Source: Verrucomicrobiota bacterium
GTDB lineage: Bacteria > Verrucomicrobiota > Verrucomicrobiia > Verrucomicrobiales > Verrucomicrobiaceae
Reading direction: 5' to 3'
DNA length: 64,000 nt
Assembly (NCBI GenBank): GCA_017301975.1
Contig: JAFLEI010000033.1
Location: 1-64,000 of the forward strand
Shown piece after piece: positions 34,666-43,751 of the stretch (the first letter of the stretch is position 1; each line of letters starts with the position of its first letter). The notes beneath the pieces were generated by a model, which was given only the letters and a program-made list of their open reading frames with translations, was not told the DNA's origin and made no database searches. The position numbers and the translations under genes are program-made.

Positions 34666-35721
34666 TTATTTTACGTCTTCTGCGTTTTTTTGCGGCAAGC
34701 CTGCCGGCGGCTGCGGCGCTTTGAAGGTGTTGTTGTCAATCTGGCCGAGCATGTCGATGAACGCGTCTTCGAGACGGCGCTCTTCGCGGTGGTAGTCGAG
34801 CACGGGCAGGCCGTCCTGGATCATGCGGCGGAGCACTCCTGAGAGTGTGTCATCATCGGCCGCCTGAATGCGCAGACGGGCGCCGCGTTTGGTCTCTTCT
34901 TCGATCTTGATCAACGGGGCGGTGAGCGCCCATTCGATGAGCTTGGCGGGTTCGCCGGCGATCTGCACATTCACCAAGGTCTCGCCGGCGGTCGCGGTGC
35001 CGCGCACCATGCTTTCGGCGTCGCCATGATGCACGATGCGACCTTTGTCGATGAAGAGGAGGCTGTCGCACATTTCCCCGAGCTCGCTGAGGATGTGAGA
35101 GCTGATAAGGATGGTCTTGCCCTCCTGCGCGAGAATGCGGATGAGGTTTTTCAGTTCGACGCGCGCCTTGGGATCAAGGCCCGCCGCAGGTTCATCGAGG
35201 ATGAGAATCTGCGGATCATGCAGCAGCGCGCGGCCGAGGCAGAGACGCTGGGTCTGGCCTTTGGACATCTTGTTGCTCATGCGATCAGCCAGCGGCGTGA
35301 GATCGGTGAAGTCCATCACCTCCTGGATGCGGCGGAGACGATCTGCGCCTTTGAAGCCGAGGGCGCGTGCGTAGAAGTCGAGGTATTCGAGCACGGTCAT
35401 GTGCTCATAGGTGCCGAAGCTGTCCGGCATCCAGCCGAGCAGACGGCGCACCTTGGCCGGATGATGCACGACATTATGACCGCCCATGCAAACCCGGCCG
35501 CTGCCGGGGGAATCCAGCGTGGCCATGATGCGCATGGTGGTGGTTTTACCCGCACCATTGGCGCCGACGAACCCGACCACCCGGCCGTGGTCAATGCTGA
35601 AGGAGACGCCGTCCACCGCCTTCAAGGCGCCAAAGGTGCGGTGCAGATCCTCCACCACGACCGCAGGCTGGCTGCGGTCCATCTCGTGGGCGGGGGCGGA
35701 GTTTGAAACAGACGATGGCAT
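34666..35721 (-). CDS. ABC transporter ATP-binding protein
   Basis: The 351-residue protein carries Walker A GANGAGKTT, the switch loop, signature MSKGQTQR in place of the usual LSGGQ, Walker B ILILDEPAAGLD and the H-loop SSHILSE. A C-terminal domain of about 110 residues beyond the ATPase core is present, as in NatA/CcmA-like exporter ATPases. It would drive the two paralogous permeases downstream. The signature variant is within what some ABC-2 ATPases show, but it is worth noting. Confidence 0.93.
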   Translation of the reverse strand: MPSSVSNSAPAHEMDRSQPAVVVEDLHRTFGALKAVDGVSFSIDHGRVVGFVGANGAGKTTTMRIMATLDSPGSGRVCMGGHNVVHHPAKVRRLLGWMPDSFGTYEHMTVLEYLDFYARALGFKGADRLRRIQEVMDFTDLTPLADRMSNKMSKGQTQRLCLGRALLHDPQILILDEPAAGLDPKARVELKNLIRILAQEGKTILISSHILSELGEMCDSLLFIDKGRIVHHGDAESMVRGTATAGETLVNVQIAGEPAKLIEWALTAPLIKIEEETKRGARLRIQAADDDTLSGVLRRMIQDGLPVLDYHREERRLEDAFIDMLGQIDNNTFKAPQPPAGLPQKNAEDVK

Positions 35722-35741
35722 GAAGATCGAAGATGCGGAGT

Positions 35742-37535
35742 TCAGGGCTGCGTGACCGGGCCGAAGACCACAATGCGATCGTCCTCCCAGCGAATGGAGG
35801 ACAAGGTGTCGAGGGTGAAATCCGGTGCCTTCCGGGCCTTCGCGACGAAGAACGAGCGCCGGTTCGTGGTGGTGTTGTTGAGCGAAATGCGCAGCGAGTC
35901 CACTGCAGGATTGACGGCGTCATCCAGCCAAGGGTTTTTCGTTGTCGCGTCCGTTTTGACCAGCGTGGCGCTCTGGCCGGTGCTCAGCGGTTTTTCGAGC
36001 CGCCACTGCGCGCCCGCTGGATCTGTGTAAAACAGTTCCTCCACCGTGAAGCCGAGTGCTGAGATCAGTGTCGGTGCGGCGTCAGGTGCGGCACCGGCCT
36101 TGAGCTCGAGACGCGCTCGCGTTGAGACGGCAGCACGCAGCACCTGGCCCTGCTCCGCGCGGCTTTGGAAAAAATTGCCGCGCCGTTCGCGTCCACTCTG
36201 CGTCAGGTCCACGGGCTGCACGTTGTTGGTGTTTTTCAGCTTTGCCCAGGGTGTGTCTGGCATGGTGAGGGGCTCGATGAGCACGGGCTGCTTCATCTCA
36301 AAAGCCGCGCCGAGAAGCACGCCCGTGCGGGAGACCTGCTCCTGCGTCACGTAGGCGGCCGCTTCATCCGGCTCCAAATCAATGGCAACAAAACGCCTGC
36401 CGCTGCCGCCGGTGCCGTCCTGGAGAAGGATGAGCACCACCATGACGAGGCTGGCGCCGATGGAAAGCAGCGGCGTGGTGACGAAGAGCTTGTGCCGCCT
36501 GCCCGCAGGAGCCAGCACGAAGAGATTCACCGGACCCACCAGGAGGCCGAAGACGACGAGGAACACGATGACCTGCCATGAGGCAAAGCTGCGCGAGCCC
36601 AGCAAAGACAGCAGCGGCCATGAACCCGACGTGGCATGGTCAGACCTGAGACTTTCCATACGCGCTTTCTCACCCCAGTAGCGGTTGATTGTCTCTCTTG
36701 CGGGCAGAGTCTTGCCATCCCAGCCAAAGACCGCGATTTTTCCCAGTGAGACCGCCTTTGGACCTGCATCAGTCACCTCGGGCAGCCCCAGCGATGCTGC
36801 CATGGCACCCGGCGAGAGATAGACATGCAGCGTACCGCCCAGCCGCACCCACTCCAGCAGCGCGCGCTTCACGCCTGGCTTCAGCTTCTGGCAGTCGATG
36901 CTGCTGAGGAGAATGATGTCAAAACCACTGTAGCCCAACCAGGAGTCCGGGAGATCCGAGACGTCAAAGCGGCTGCCAAAAGTCGCGGGGCCGCCGTAGT
37001 AGCCGCCGCCGCTGGAGCGAAGCCTCGACTCCATCTCCTTGTTCAGCTGGGTGATGCTGAACTCGGCCAGTGTCTCGCTCAGGGCAAGGGCCGTGCGACC
37101 GGTGACGCGGTTTTCATGCTCGTACTTTGACCCCACATCGAAACCCGTGCCTGAGAAATCCACGCGCAGCACATGGCCGGTAACGCTCACGCTTCTGTCC
37201 CCGTAGTCCACGGCCAGCGGCACCATGAACAATGCCGACTGTGTGGAGCGCGAGGGGACATCGAGCGCAAAGCTGCTGCGGTGCGCGTTTTGCCGGTAGT
37301 GCTGGGTCTGAGAATGGAAATCAAAGCCCCAGCGTGCATTCCGGCCCGTGCCGTTCGTCGCCACGATGCGCATGGGCGCATAGCCCGAAGGAGGCAGCGG
37401 ATCAAACACGCTGCGCACCTGCACCCGTGTGCCAGAAGCCAGGTCCAGCTCTTCATTGGCGATGTTTTTCTGCGCATGCGCCGCCGATGCCCCCAGCAGC
37501 AGCAAACCCAGCAGCAGACGGTGAGGGGACATCAT
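35742..37535 (-). CDS. Exported membrane protein of the MoxR/ABC operon
   Basis: The 597-residue protein has a signal peptide (RLLLGLLLLGASAAHA). A beta-rich domain of about 180 residues follows, then an alpha/beta part with DIILLSSIDCQKLKPGVKRALLEWVRLGGTLHVYL, a glutamine-amidotransferase-like outline. Two membrane helices lie near the middle (VIVFLVVFGLLVGPVNLFVLAPAG, LLSIGASLVMVVLILL), and a second periplasmic beta-rich domain ends the protein. It has no known enzymatic residues. Its start overlaps the MoxR stop by ATGA. It is probably a structural partner of the permeases or VWA proteins. Confidence 0.8.
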   Translation of the reverse strand: MMSPHRLLLGLLLLGASAAHAQKNIANEELDLASGTRVQVRSVFDPLPPSGYAPMRIVATNGTGRNARWGFDFHSQTQHYRQNAHRSSFALDVPSRSTQSALFMVPLAVDYGDRSVSVTGHVLRVDFSGTGFDVGSKYEHENRVTGRTALALSETLAEFSITQLNKEMESRLRSSGGGYYGGPATFGSRFDVSDLPDSWLGYSGFDIILLSSIDCQKLKPGVKRALLEWVRLGGTLHVYLSPGAMAASLGLPEVTDAGPKAVSLGKIAVFGWDGKTLPARETINRYWGEKARMESLRSDHATSGSWPLLSLLGSRSFASWQVIVFLVVFGLLVGPVNLFVLAPAGRRHKLFVTTPLLSIGASLVMVVLILLQDGTGGSGRRFVAIDLEPDEAAAYVTQEQVSRTGVLLGAAFEMKQPVLIEPLTMPDTPWAKLKNTNNVQPVDLTQSGRERRGNFFQSRAEQGQVLRAAVSTRARLELKAGAAPDAAPTLISALGFTVEELFYTDPAGAQWRLEKPLSTGQSATLVKTDATTKNPWLDDAVNPAVDSLRISLNNTTTNRRSFFVAKARKAPDFTLDTLSSIRWEDDRIVVFGPVTQP

Positions 37536-38548
37536 GCGGCCTCCTTCAGCGTGCGGGGTGTGGCGAGATTTTGCACGGGCACTTCCGCCAGAATGGCACG
37601 CACGACGCCAGCGCTGGTTTTGCCATCCATGCGTGCGGTGTAGTCCAGCAGCACACGATGATTGAGCACCGGCAGGGCCAGGGCCTGGACGTCTTCAAAG
37701 CTTGCGTTTGGCCGACCATGCATCAGCGCGCGCGCTTTGGACGCTGCCGCCAGACTGAGCGCAGCACGCGGGCTGGCACCGAAGCGCACGCCCTGCGCCG
37801 CCAGCGACTGGCCCGGATGCGTGGCATCGACGATGCGCGCGATGTAGTCCGCCACGATCTCGGGCAGGAAGATCCGCCGTGCGGTCGTCTGGATCAGCGC
37901 AAACGCCTCGCGGGTGACCACTGAGGTCACCTGCGGCTCCACGCCGAGTTCGCGCTGGGTGACGATCTTTGCGAGCGTCGCGGCGGAATTGCGCAGCACC
38001 TCCAGTTTGAACAAAAAGCGGTCCACCTGCGCCTCCGGGAGCGGGTAGGTGCCTTCGAGTTCGATGGGGTTCTGCGTGGCGAGCACGAAGAAAGGATCTG
38101 GCAGCGCGTGAGTCTGACCGAGCACGGTGACGCGGCGCTCCTGCATGGCTTCGAGCAGCGCGGACTGGGTCTTGGGTGAGGCGCGGTTGATTTCGTCTGC
38201 GAGCAGCAGGTTGGTGAACACGGGCCCGGGTTGAAAGACGAACTCGCGTTTGCCATCCACCTCCTGCAGCACGGGGTTTCCGGTGATGTCTCCGGGCAGA
38301 AGATCCGGCGTGAACTGTACGCGGCGGGTGGTGAGATTGAGGGCTTTTGAAAGGCCTTTCACCAGCTCGGTTTTTCCCAGGCCGGGCAAACCTTCGAGCA
38401 GCACATGGCCGCGTGCAATGACGCCGCAGAGCACCAGCTCGATGAGTTCACTTTGCCCAAAAAGCACCTCGTTCAGAGTTCGCCGGAGGGAATCGACGGG
38501 TAGGGATGCTGACTGAATTTCTGAGTCTGAAGCGTAGGCGTCGTTCAT
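37532..38548 (-). CDS. MoxR-family AAA+ ATPase
   Basis: The 338-residue protein has the MoxR pattern: Walker A EGLPGLGKTE, the GDITG motif (LLPGDITGNPVLQ), Walker B LLADEINRA, sensor-1 FVLATQNPIE, and YPLPEAQVDRFLF with the arginine-finger region after it. The C-terminal lid domain is present. MoxR ATPases work as chaperone-like motors with VWA proteins, and both partners are encoded further along the same operon. It is cytoplasmic. Confidence 0.96.
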   Translation of the reverse strand: MNDAYASDSEIQSASLPVDSLRRTLNEVLFGQSELIELVLCGVIARGHVLLEGLPGLGKTELVKGLSKALNLTTRRVQFTPDLLPGDITGNPVLQEVDGKREFVFQPGPVFTNLLLADEINRASPKTQSALLEAMQERRVTVLGQTHALPDPFFVLATQNPIELEGTYPLPEAQVDRFLFKLEVLRNSAATLAKIVTQRELGVEPQVTSVVTREAFALIQTTARRIFLPEIVADYIARIVDATHPGQSLAAQGVRFGASPRAALSLAAASKARALMHGRPNASFEDVQALALPVLNHRVLLDYTARMDGKTSAGVVRAILAEVPVQNLATPRTLKEAA

Positions 38549-38650
38549 TCATCCGACTAAAACAAGAACCAAGGCATGAAGTCGAGATGAAAAGGGAACT
38601 TCACACACATTTCACAAATGCGCTCCGAGTGCAGATGCGAAAGCGAACGC

Positions 38651-40015
38651 TCAGCGGAAAACGCGCTTCAGCACGGCCTTCTCTTCAGGCGTCAAAGACT
38701 CACGCCAGACCTGCTCGCCGCCCTGTCCGGCATTTTGAATCGCACCTGCGGCCTGGGGACCTTTGGTGCTCTTGTCCACTTCGTGTTTGCCATCTTGAAG
38801 TGCCAGCATGTTGCCCACCTGGGCACGTGACATGTCGGTGTTCGACACCGCTTCTTTTTTGTTCGTGCCGAAATCGTTTTCTTCCTCGGAGAGTGTCAAC
38901 GGTGCCGTGCCCGGGCCACGCGAGATGCCGCCATTGCCGGGGCCATCGCCCTCTCCCCCCATGCCCTGGCCTTGTTTTTTCAGCAGTCCCAAGGCCTCAG
39001 CCAGTGCGTCGTCCTCGCCTTCGCCATCACCGAGAAAGCCGGGGTTTTTGCACATGCCGTTGCAGGCGCCCGCCTTCTTTTTCATCGACTCGCCCAGCTC
39101 TTTCATCTGCTCCTTGGAAAGGCTCTTCAGGTTTTTTGGATCGAGGCCCGCAATCGACTTCAACAACTCAGGATCAAGCTCCAAGGAGCTCGACTTCATG
39201 TCCGCCAGTGCCTGATCGAAGTCTTTGAGCAGCTGCTCCTTGGCCTCCACCGAAAGCTGGTCGGCATAATTTTTCAGCGCATTAAGGCTGCGCTCCGCCG
39301 TGGAGAGATTTTGAGCCAGTTGTTTGATGTCGCGCTGCAGCTGCTCTTTGAGGGTGTCCCCCGCGTTCAGGCTCTCGTGGCTGAACCATTTTTCGGGTGG
39401 CTGATCCCGCAGCTCCGCGATTTTCGCAAGCTGCTCGTCTTTTTCCTCCTCGGTGACGATCTTGTCTTCCTGAAGCTTTTCCAGCCAGTCTTCCATCTGC
39501 GCCCAGGCCTGCGGCTCCACCGTCGGTCCTTTGGCTTCAACATCCTGAGCCACGGGCAAGAAGATCGCGAGGGCGAGACTGGCGACAAATGCGACGATGG
39601 GCCCACCCAAGGTCTGCCAGCGCCAGCGCCAGCCGTCGTCCGCAGATGGAATCAGTGCGGGCCACACACCGCGGCCTGCGGCTGCTGTGGTCAGGGCATT
39701 GTGCAGCTGGAGTTCCGACTCAAGCCGCACCAAGGCCTGTGATGTGGAAACAAACTGCCGCCGCGCGAGCAGCCAGGCTGTGATCATCAAAGCTGCAAAG
39801 CCAGACGCCACCCATGGCCAGACGTGGCGCCATCCCAGCTCCATGCCACGCGAACGGAGCACAAAAATCACGACGAAGCCGAGCACTCCCGCCATCACCA
39901 GAAGAGGCATCGCCCGAGCGAGCCACCAGCCGGCATTCACCTTGCGACGCGTGTGGCACGCCTGTCTCAACCAGGCCGTGGAAAGCTGAGCTTGATCCGT
40001 CATGCCGGGATTCAT
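38651..40015 (-). CDS. Membrane protein with coiled coil, upstream of moxR
   Basis: The 454-residue protein has hydrophobic segments at about 35-54 and 68-84 and another near 137-155 (LGGPIVAFVASLALAIFLP). A long charged helical region of about 230 residues follows (WAQMEDWLEKLQEDKIVTEEEKDEQLAKI, QLQRDIKQLAQNLSTAERSLNAL). A short AGACNGMCKNPG motif with two Cys comes next, then a Gly-rich, acidic tail ending PEEKAVLKRVF. Overall it recalls DUF4175-like envelope proteins of MoxR/VWA operons. The gap to moxR is 102 bases and to recD2 only six, so it may be in the same transcript as either. ATG 40003 is an alternative start. Confidence 0.75.
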   Translation of the reverse strand: MNPGMTDQAQLSTAWLRQACHTRRKVNAGWWLARAMPLLVMAGVLGFVVIFVLRSRGMELGWRHVWPWVASGFAALMITAWLLARRQFVSTSQALVRLESELQLHNALTTAAAGRGVWPALIPSADDGWRWRWQTLGGPIVAFVASLALAIFLPVAQDVEAKGPTVEPQAWAQMEDWLEKLQEDKIVTEEEKDEQLAKIAELRDQPPEKWFSHESLNAGDTLKEQLQRDIKQLAQNLSTAERSLNALKNYADQLSVEAKEQLLKDFDQALADMKSSSLELDPELLKSIAGLDPKNLKSLSKEQMKELGESMKKKAGACNGMCKNPGFLGDGEGEDDALAEALGLLKKQGQGMGGEGDGPGNGGISRGPGTAPLTLSEEENDFGTNKKEAVSNTDMSRAQVGNMLALQDGKHEVDKSTKGPQAAGAIQNAGQGGEQVWRESLTPEEKAVLKRVFR

Positions 40016-40021
40016 ATCCGA

Positions 40022-42199
40022 TCATTCCCCGGATGACGAGCACAATAATTGGCGCAGCCCCGTCCAGCGTTTGCGGCTTTCCTGCTTGCTCACGGCGAGC
40101 GACAGAGCGCGCTCATCGCCGACGAGAACGCAGAGCTTCTTGGCCCGTGTGATGGCGGTGTAGATCAGGCTGCGCTCCAGCAGGACGTAGTGCTGCGTGC
40201 TGACGGAAATGATGACGCAGGGGAACTCGCTGCCCTGGCTTTTGTGAATGCTGAGGGCGTAGGCGAGCTGAAGTTCATCGAGCTCTCCGGGCTCGTATTC
40301 GACGAGGCGGTCGGCATCGTAGCGGACGTGCACTTTCACCGGATCGGGATCGATGGTGACAATGTGGCCGATGTCTCCATTGAAGACATTCTTGTCGTAG
40401 TTGTTGTGGGTCTGGATGACTTTGTCGCCCACGCGGAAGGTGACGCCGAAGCGCTCGATTTCGAACTTGAGTTCGTTGGGCGGATTGAGCGCGAGCTGCA
40501 GGGATTGATTGAGCGAGAGGGTGCCGAGGAGATTGCGATTCATCGGTGTGAGCACCTGGATGTCGCGGATGGGATCGAAGCCGTATTTGGTGGCGAGGCG
40601 GGTGTGAGCCAGCTCGACGAGGGTGTGCTTGATCTCTTCGGGTTCGCTTTCCTGGAGGAAGAAAAAGTCACTGCTGCGCGAGGGTTTCAGATCGGGCACC
40701 TGGCCGCGATTGATCGCATGGGCGCTGGTGATGATGCGGCTGCTGGCGGCCTGGCGGAAGATCTCGGTGAGCTTCACGCAGGGAACTTTTTCACTGGCGA
40801 TCAGATCAAACAGCACCATGCCGGGACCGACGGAGGGGAGCTGATCGGCGTCTCCCACGATGAGCAGATGCGCGCCGTCAGGGAGTGCGGCGAGGAACTG
40901 CGCCATGAGGGGTGCATCAATCATGGAGGCTTCATCGACGACGAACAAATGACCTGCGAGGGGCTTGCCGCGATGACGGCCCCACTGGCCTTCGCCCTGG
41001 TATTCGAGCAGGCGGTGGAGCGTTTTGGCCTCGAGGCCGGTGCTTTCGGTGAGGCGCTTGGCGGCGCGACCGGTGGGAGCGGCGAGCACGAGCTTGATCT
41101 GCTTGCTTTGCAGAATGAGCAGGATGCTGCGAAGGATGGTGGTCTTGCCCACGCCGGGGCCGCCGGTGATGATGAGCAGTCGGTGGCGCAGGGCCTCACG
41201 CACGGCGCGCTGCTGGCTTTCGGCGAGTTCCTTGCCGGTTTTTTTCATCACCCAGGCGAGGGCGGCGTCTTCATCGATGCTGGGATAGGCCGCAGGCAGG
41301 GCGGCGAGTGACTTCACATTCGCGGCGATGCTTTGCTCTGCGGCGCGGAGGTAGGGCAGGTATAAAAAGGTGTCGTGTCGTTCGACTTTGTCCTCGGAGA
41401 TGAGCGCGTCGATCTGCGGTGCGATCAAGGCCTCCACGCCGAGAAGGTCGATGGCTTTTTTTATCACCTCGGTTTCGGGAACGCAGCAGTGGCCGCTGCC
41501 GGCGGCGGTTTCGAGCACGTGCAGGATGCCTGCTTTGATGCGTTCTGGTGCGTCCTCGGCGACGCCGAGCTGATAGGCGATGTCGTCCGCTGTTTTGAAG
41601 CCGATGCCTCGAATGTCCTGCGCCAGACGGTAGGGGTTCTCTTTCAGCACGGCCTGCGATTCCTCGCCGTAGGTCTTGTAAATGCGCAGGGCACGGGAGG
41701 AACTGATGCCGTGCTGATGCAGGAAGAGCATGATGCCGTGGATGGACTTCTGCTTGATCCAGGATTCGCGGATTTCGGTGCGGCGCTTCTTGCCCACGCC
41801 TTCGACGTCTTCGAGTTTCTTGGATTCGTTTTCGATGATGTCGAACACCTTGGGCCCGAACTTTTCGACCATGCGCTTGGCGTACTTGGGGCCGATGCCT
41901 TCGATCAAGCCGCTGCCGAGGTAGCGCTCGATGCCAGCGAGCGAATCGGGGCGCCGTAGCTTGAGCGCGTCTGCTTTGAACTGGGGGCCGAAGTCGCGGT
42001 TGGGCTCCCACACGCCCCGAGCTTCGAATTCTTCGCCTGCGACCACGCGCGGGGCTTTGCCGATCAGGCTCACGACATCGTGACGGCCTTCGGGGACGAT
42101 TTTGAGGATGCAGTAGCCGTTGTCTTCGTTGTGAAACACGACCCGGTCCACGAGTCCGCGCAGGACTTCGGTTTTGGGGGCGTTTCGCGGGGGTGGCAT
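40022..42199 (-). CDS. recD2: RecD2-type ATP-dependent DNA helicase
   Basis: This SF1 helicase unwinds DNA 5'-3' and acts without RecBC. It is 725 residues. The N-terminal part has an OB-like region and helix-hairpin-helix motifs (IEGIGPKYAKRMVEKFG, VEGVGKKRRTEIRESW, IRGIGFKTADDIAYQLG). The motor follows: Walker A GGPGVGKTT, motif II VVDEASM, motif III GDADQLPSVGPG, and near the end LSIHKSQGSEFPCVI and YTAITRAK. No recB or recC is adjacent, as expected for RecD2. It is divergent from the acetyltransferase gene. Confidence 0.94.
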   Translation of the reverse strand: MPPPRNAPKTEVLRGLVDRVVFHNEDNGYCILKIVPEGRHDVVSLIGKAPRVVAGEEFEARGVWEPNRDFGPQFKADALKLRRPDSLAGIERYLGSGLIEGIGPKYAKRMVEKFGPKVFDIIENESKKLEDVEGVGKKRRTEIRESWIKQKSIHGIMLFLHQHGISSSRALRIYKTYGEESQAVLKENPYRLAQDIRGIGFKTADDIAYQLGVAEDAPERIKAGILHVLETAAGSGHCCVPETEVIKKAIDLLGVEALIAPQIDALISEDKVERHDTFLYLPYLRAAEQSIAANVKSLAALPAAYPSIDEDAALAWVMKKTGKELAESQQRAVREALRHRLLIITGGPGVGKTTILRSILLILQSKQIKLVLAAPTGRAAKRLTESTGLEAKTLHRLLEYQGEGQWGRHRGKPLAGHLFVVDEASMIDAPLMAQFLAALPDGAHLLIVGDADQLPSVGPGMVLFDLIASEKVPCVKLTEIFRQAASSRIITSAHAINRGQVPDLKPSRSSDFFFLQESEPEEIKHTLVELAHTRLATKYGFDPIRDIQVLTPMNRNLLGTLSLNQSLQLALNPPNELKFEIERFGVTFRVGDKVIQTHNNYDKNVFNGDIGHIVTIDPDPVKVHVRYDADRLVEYEPGELDELQLAYALSIHKSQGSEFPCVIISVSTQHYVLLERSLIYTAITRAKKLCVLVGDERALSLAVSKQESRKRWTGLRQLLCSSSGE

Positions 42200-42250
42200 G
42201 GGTGCAGGCTAGCCAAGGATGCGCCTGCCTACAAATCCGATTGCGTTGTC

Positions 42251-42901
42251 GTGGTTGAACAGAGGCGCAATTTGCCATTACTTGGATGCAAATCAAACCT
42301 CCCTGTTTTGCTGGACCACTATCGACTGCAACTTCGTGACCATCTCCCCGTGATCCTGCGTCCGCTGCTGCCGGATGACCGGGAGCGGATCATTGAGGCC
42401 TTCAGGAGGCTTTCGCCTGAATCCACGTACTTCAGGTTTTGGACAAGCTTTCGCGGAGCCAATCCGACCTTCATTGACCGGCTCTGCGCGGAAGACCAGG
42501 GGCAGCATGCGAGCTGGATCATTGTCATCGAAAACAACGATGATGTTCCAGGCGTGGGAGGCGGCTCCTTCTGGCGCATGGGCGAAGATGCAGACACGGC
42601 GGAAGTCTCCTTCACGGTGGCGGATGAGTTTCAGGGACAAGGTGCAGGAACGATCCTGCTGGCGGCGATCTGGGAGCATGCGTACTCGATTGGCATCCGG
42701 AAGTTTGTGGCGCAGGTGCTGGATGAAAATCATGTGATGCTCACGTGGTGGACCAGCCTTGGTGCGGCCCATGTCAGACATTCGCATGGAGGATGGGAAT
42801 TGACGCTCATGCTGGATGAGGCCGCGCTGCCGGACACGTCTGCCGCCAATAGTTTGCGCCAAAGGCTGGCATTTCTTCGCGCGGCATCCTCTGATGGCTG
42901 A
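42251..42901 (+). CDS. GNAT-family N-acetyltransferase
   Basis: The GNAT core is seen in LRPLLPDDRERIIEAFRRLSPESTYFRF, EVSFTVADEFQGQGAGTILLAAIWEHAYSIGIRKFVAQVLDENHVM, where QGQGAG is the acetyl-CoA pyrophosphate loop. Acceptor specificity is unknown. The start is uncertain: GTG 42251 gives 216 residues, while TTG 42308 gives about 197 and starts right at the conserved LDHYRLQLRDHLPVILRP block. The frame continues upstream to 42080, but that part overlaps recD2. It converges with the PAS-AraC gene, leaving 16 bases. Confidence 0.85.
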   Translation: MVEQRRNLPLLGCKSNLPVLLDHYRLQLRDHLPVILRPLLPDDRERIIEAFRRLSPESTYFRFWTSFRGANPTFIDRLCAEDQGQHASWIIVIENNDDVPGVGGGSFWRMGEDADTAEVSFTVADEFQGQGAGTILLAAIWEHAYSIGIRKFVAQVLDENHVMLTWWTSLGAAHVRHSHGGWELTLMLDEAALPDTSAANSLRQRLAFLRAASSDG

Positions 42902-42917
42902 CCCCGCGCTTTGAGCC

Positions 42918-43658
42918 TCACCCGTGGTGCCGGGTGCGAAACTCCTTGGGGGTCATGCCGGTGCGTTTGCGGAACTGCTGGGTGAAGGCGCTTTGATCGC
43001 AGAAGCCGTGATCAAGGGCGATCTGGATGATGGGCGTGGAGGTCTTGGCCAGGGCTTCGGCGGCGGATTGAACGCGTGCCCGCAGCAGCAGCTCGTAGGG
43101 GCTGAGGCCGAGAGCCGCGCGGAGCTTGCGGTGCAGGTGGCGCTCGGAAACTCCGGCGGCGCGGGCGAGCTCCGCCGCAGTGACGACCTCATGGCAGTGC
43201 GCGCGGGCGTATTGAAGGGCGGCGGTCACCTCGCGCACGTCGTGCTGGCGCATGCGGTCTTCATCGCGCCGGGTAATGCCCATGACGCCGATGACTTTGC
43301 CGCGCTTATCGAGCACGGGGAGCTTGGTGCAGAGGAACCAGTTCAGGTTGTGCTGCTCGTCATACCAGACTTCGAGGCGGTTGATGAGCGGCCTGCCACT
43401 GCGGATGACTTTCTGGTCGTCCTCCCGGTAGGCTTTGGCGACCTCGGGCGGGAAGAATTTCTCGTCCATCGCGCCGACGAGCTCGCGCTCGTTCTTGATG
43501 CCGAAGCGTTCATAGGTGGCGCTGTTGGCCGCGATGTGCCGCCCCTGGTCGTCCTTCATGAAGAAGAACACGCCCGGCATGTGCTCGAAGATGGCGCGCA
43601 CGCCCTGAGGATCGGCGATCTGGGCGAAAAACTCGGCTTGGAGACGTGGCAGCGGCAT
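42918..43658 (-). CDS. PAS domain / AraC-family transcriptional regulator
   Basis: The 246-residue protein has a PAS sensor at about 20-135 (FEHMPGVFFFMKDDQGRHIAANSATYERFGI, EVWYDEQHNLNWFLCTKLPVLDKRGKVIGVMGITRR). An AraC DNA-binding domain follows at about 150-246 (AAELARAAGVSERHLHRKLRAAL, IIQIALDHGFCDQSAFTQQFRKRTGMTPKEFR). It is one of several PAS-AraC proteins that Verrucomicrobia and Planctomycetes place next to degradative genes. It is divergent from the PVC cytochrome gene at 43752, sharing a 93-bp upstream region, so it is the obvious candidate regulator of that gene. Confidence 0.93.
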   Translation of the reverse strand: MPLPRLQAEFFAQIADPQGVRAIFEHMPGVFFFMKDDQGRHIAANSATYERFGIKNERELVGAMDEKFFPPEVAKAYREDDQKVIRSGRPLINRLEVWYDEQHNLNWFLCTKLPVLDKRGKVIGVMGITRRDEDRMRQHDVREVTAALQYARAHCHEVVTAAELARAAGVSERHLHRKLRAALGLSPYELLLRARVQSAAEALAKTSTPIIQIALDHGFCDQSAFTQQFRKRTGMTPKEFRTRHHG

Positions 43659-43751
43659 GGCCGGATTTTAACAAAAATTGGCAGCCTGTCACCAAACGAA
43701 CAGCATGTGGCGGAAGTATGTATATGGAGATAATTTCAACCTTCGTCCGTC

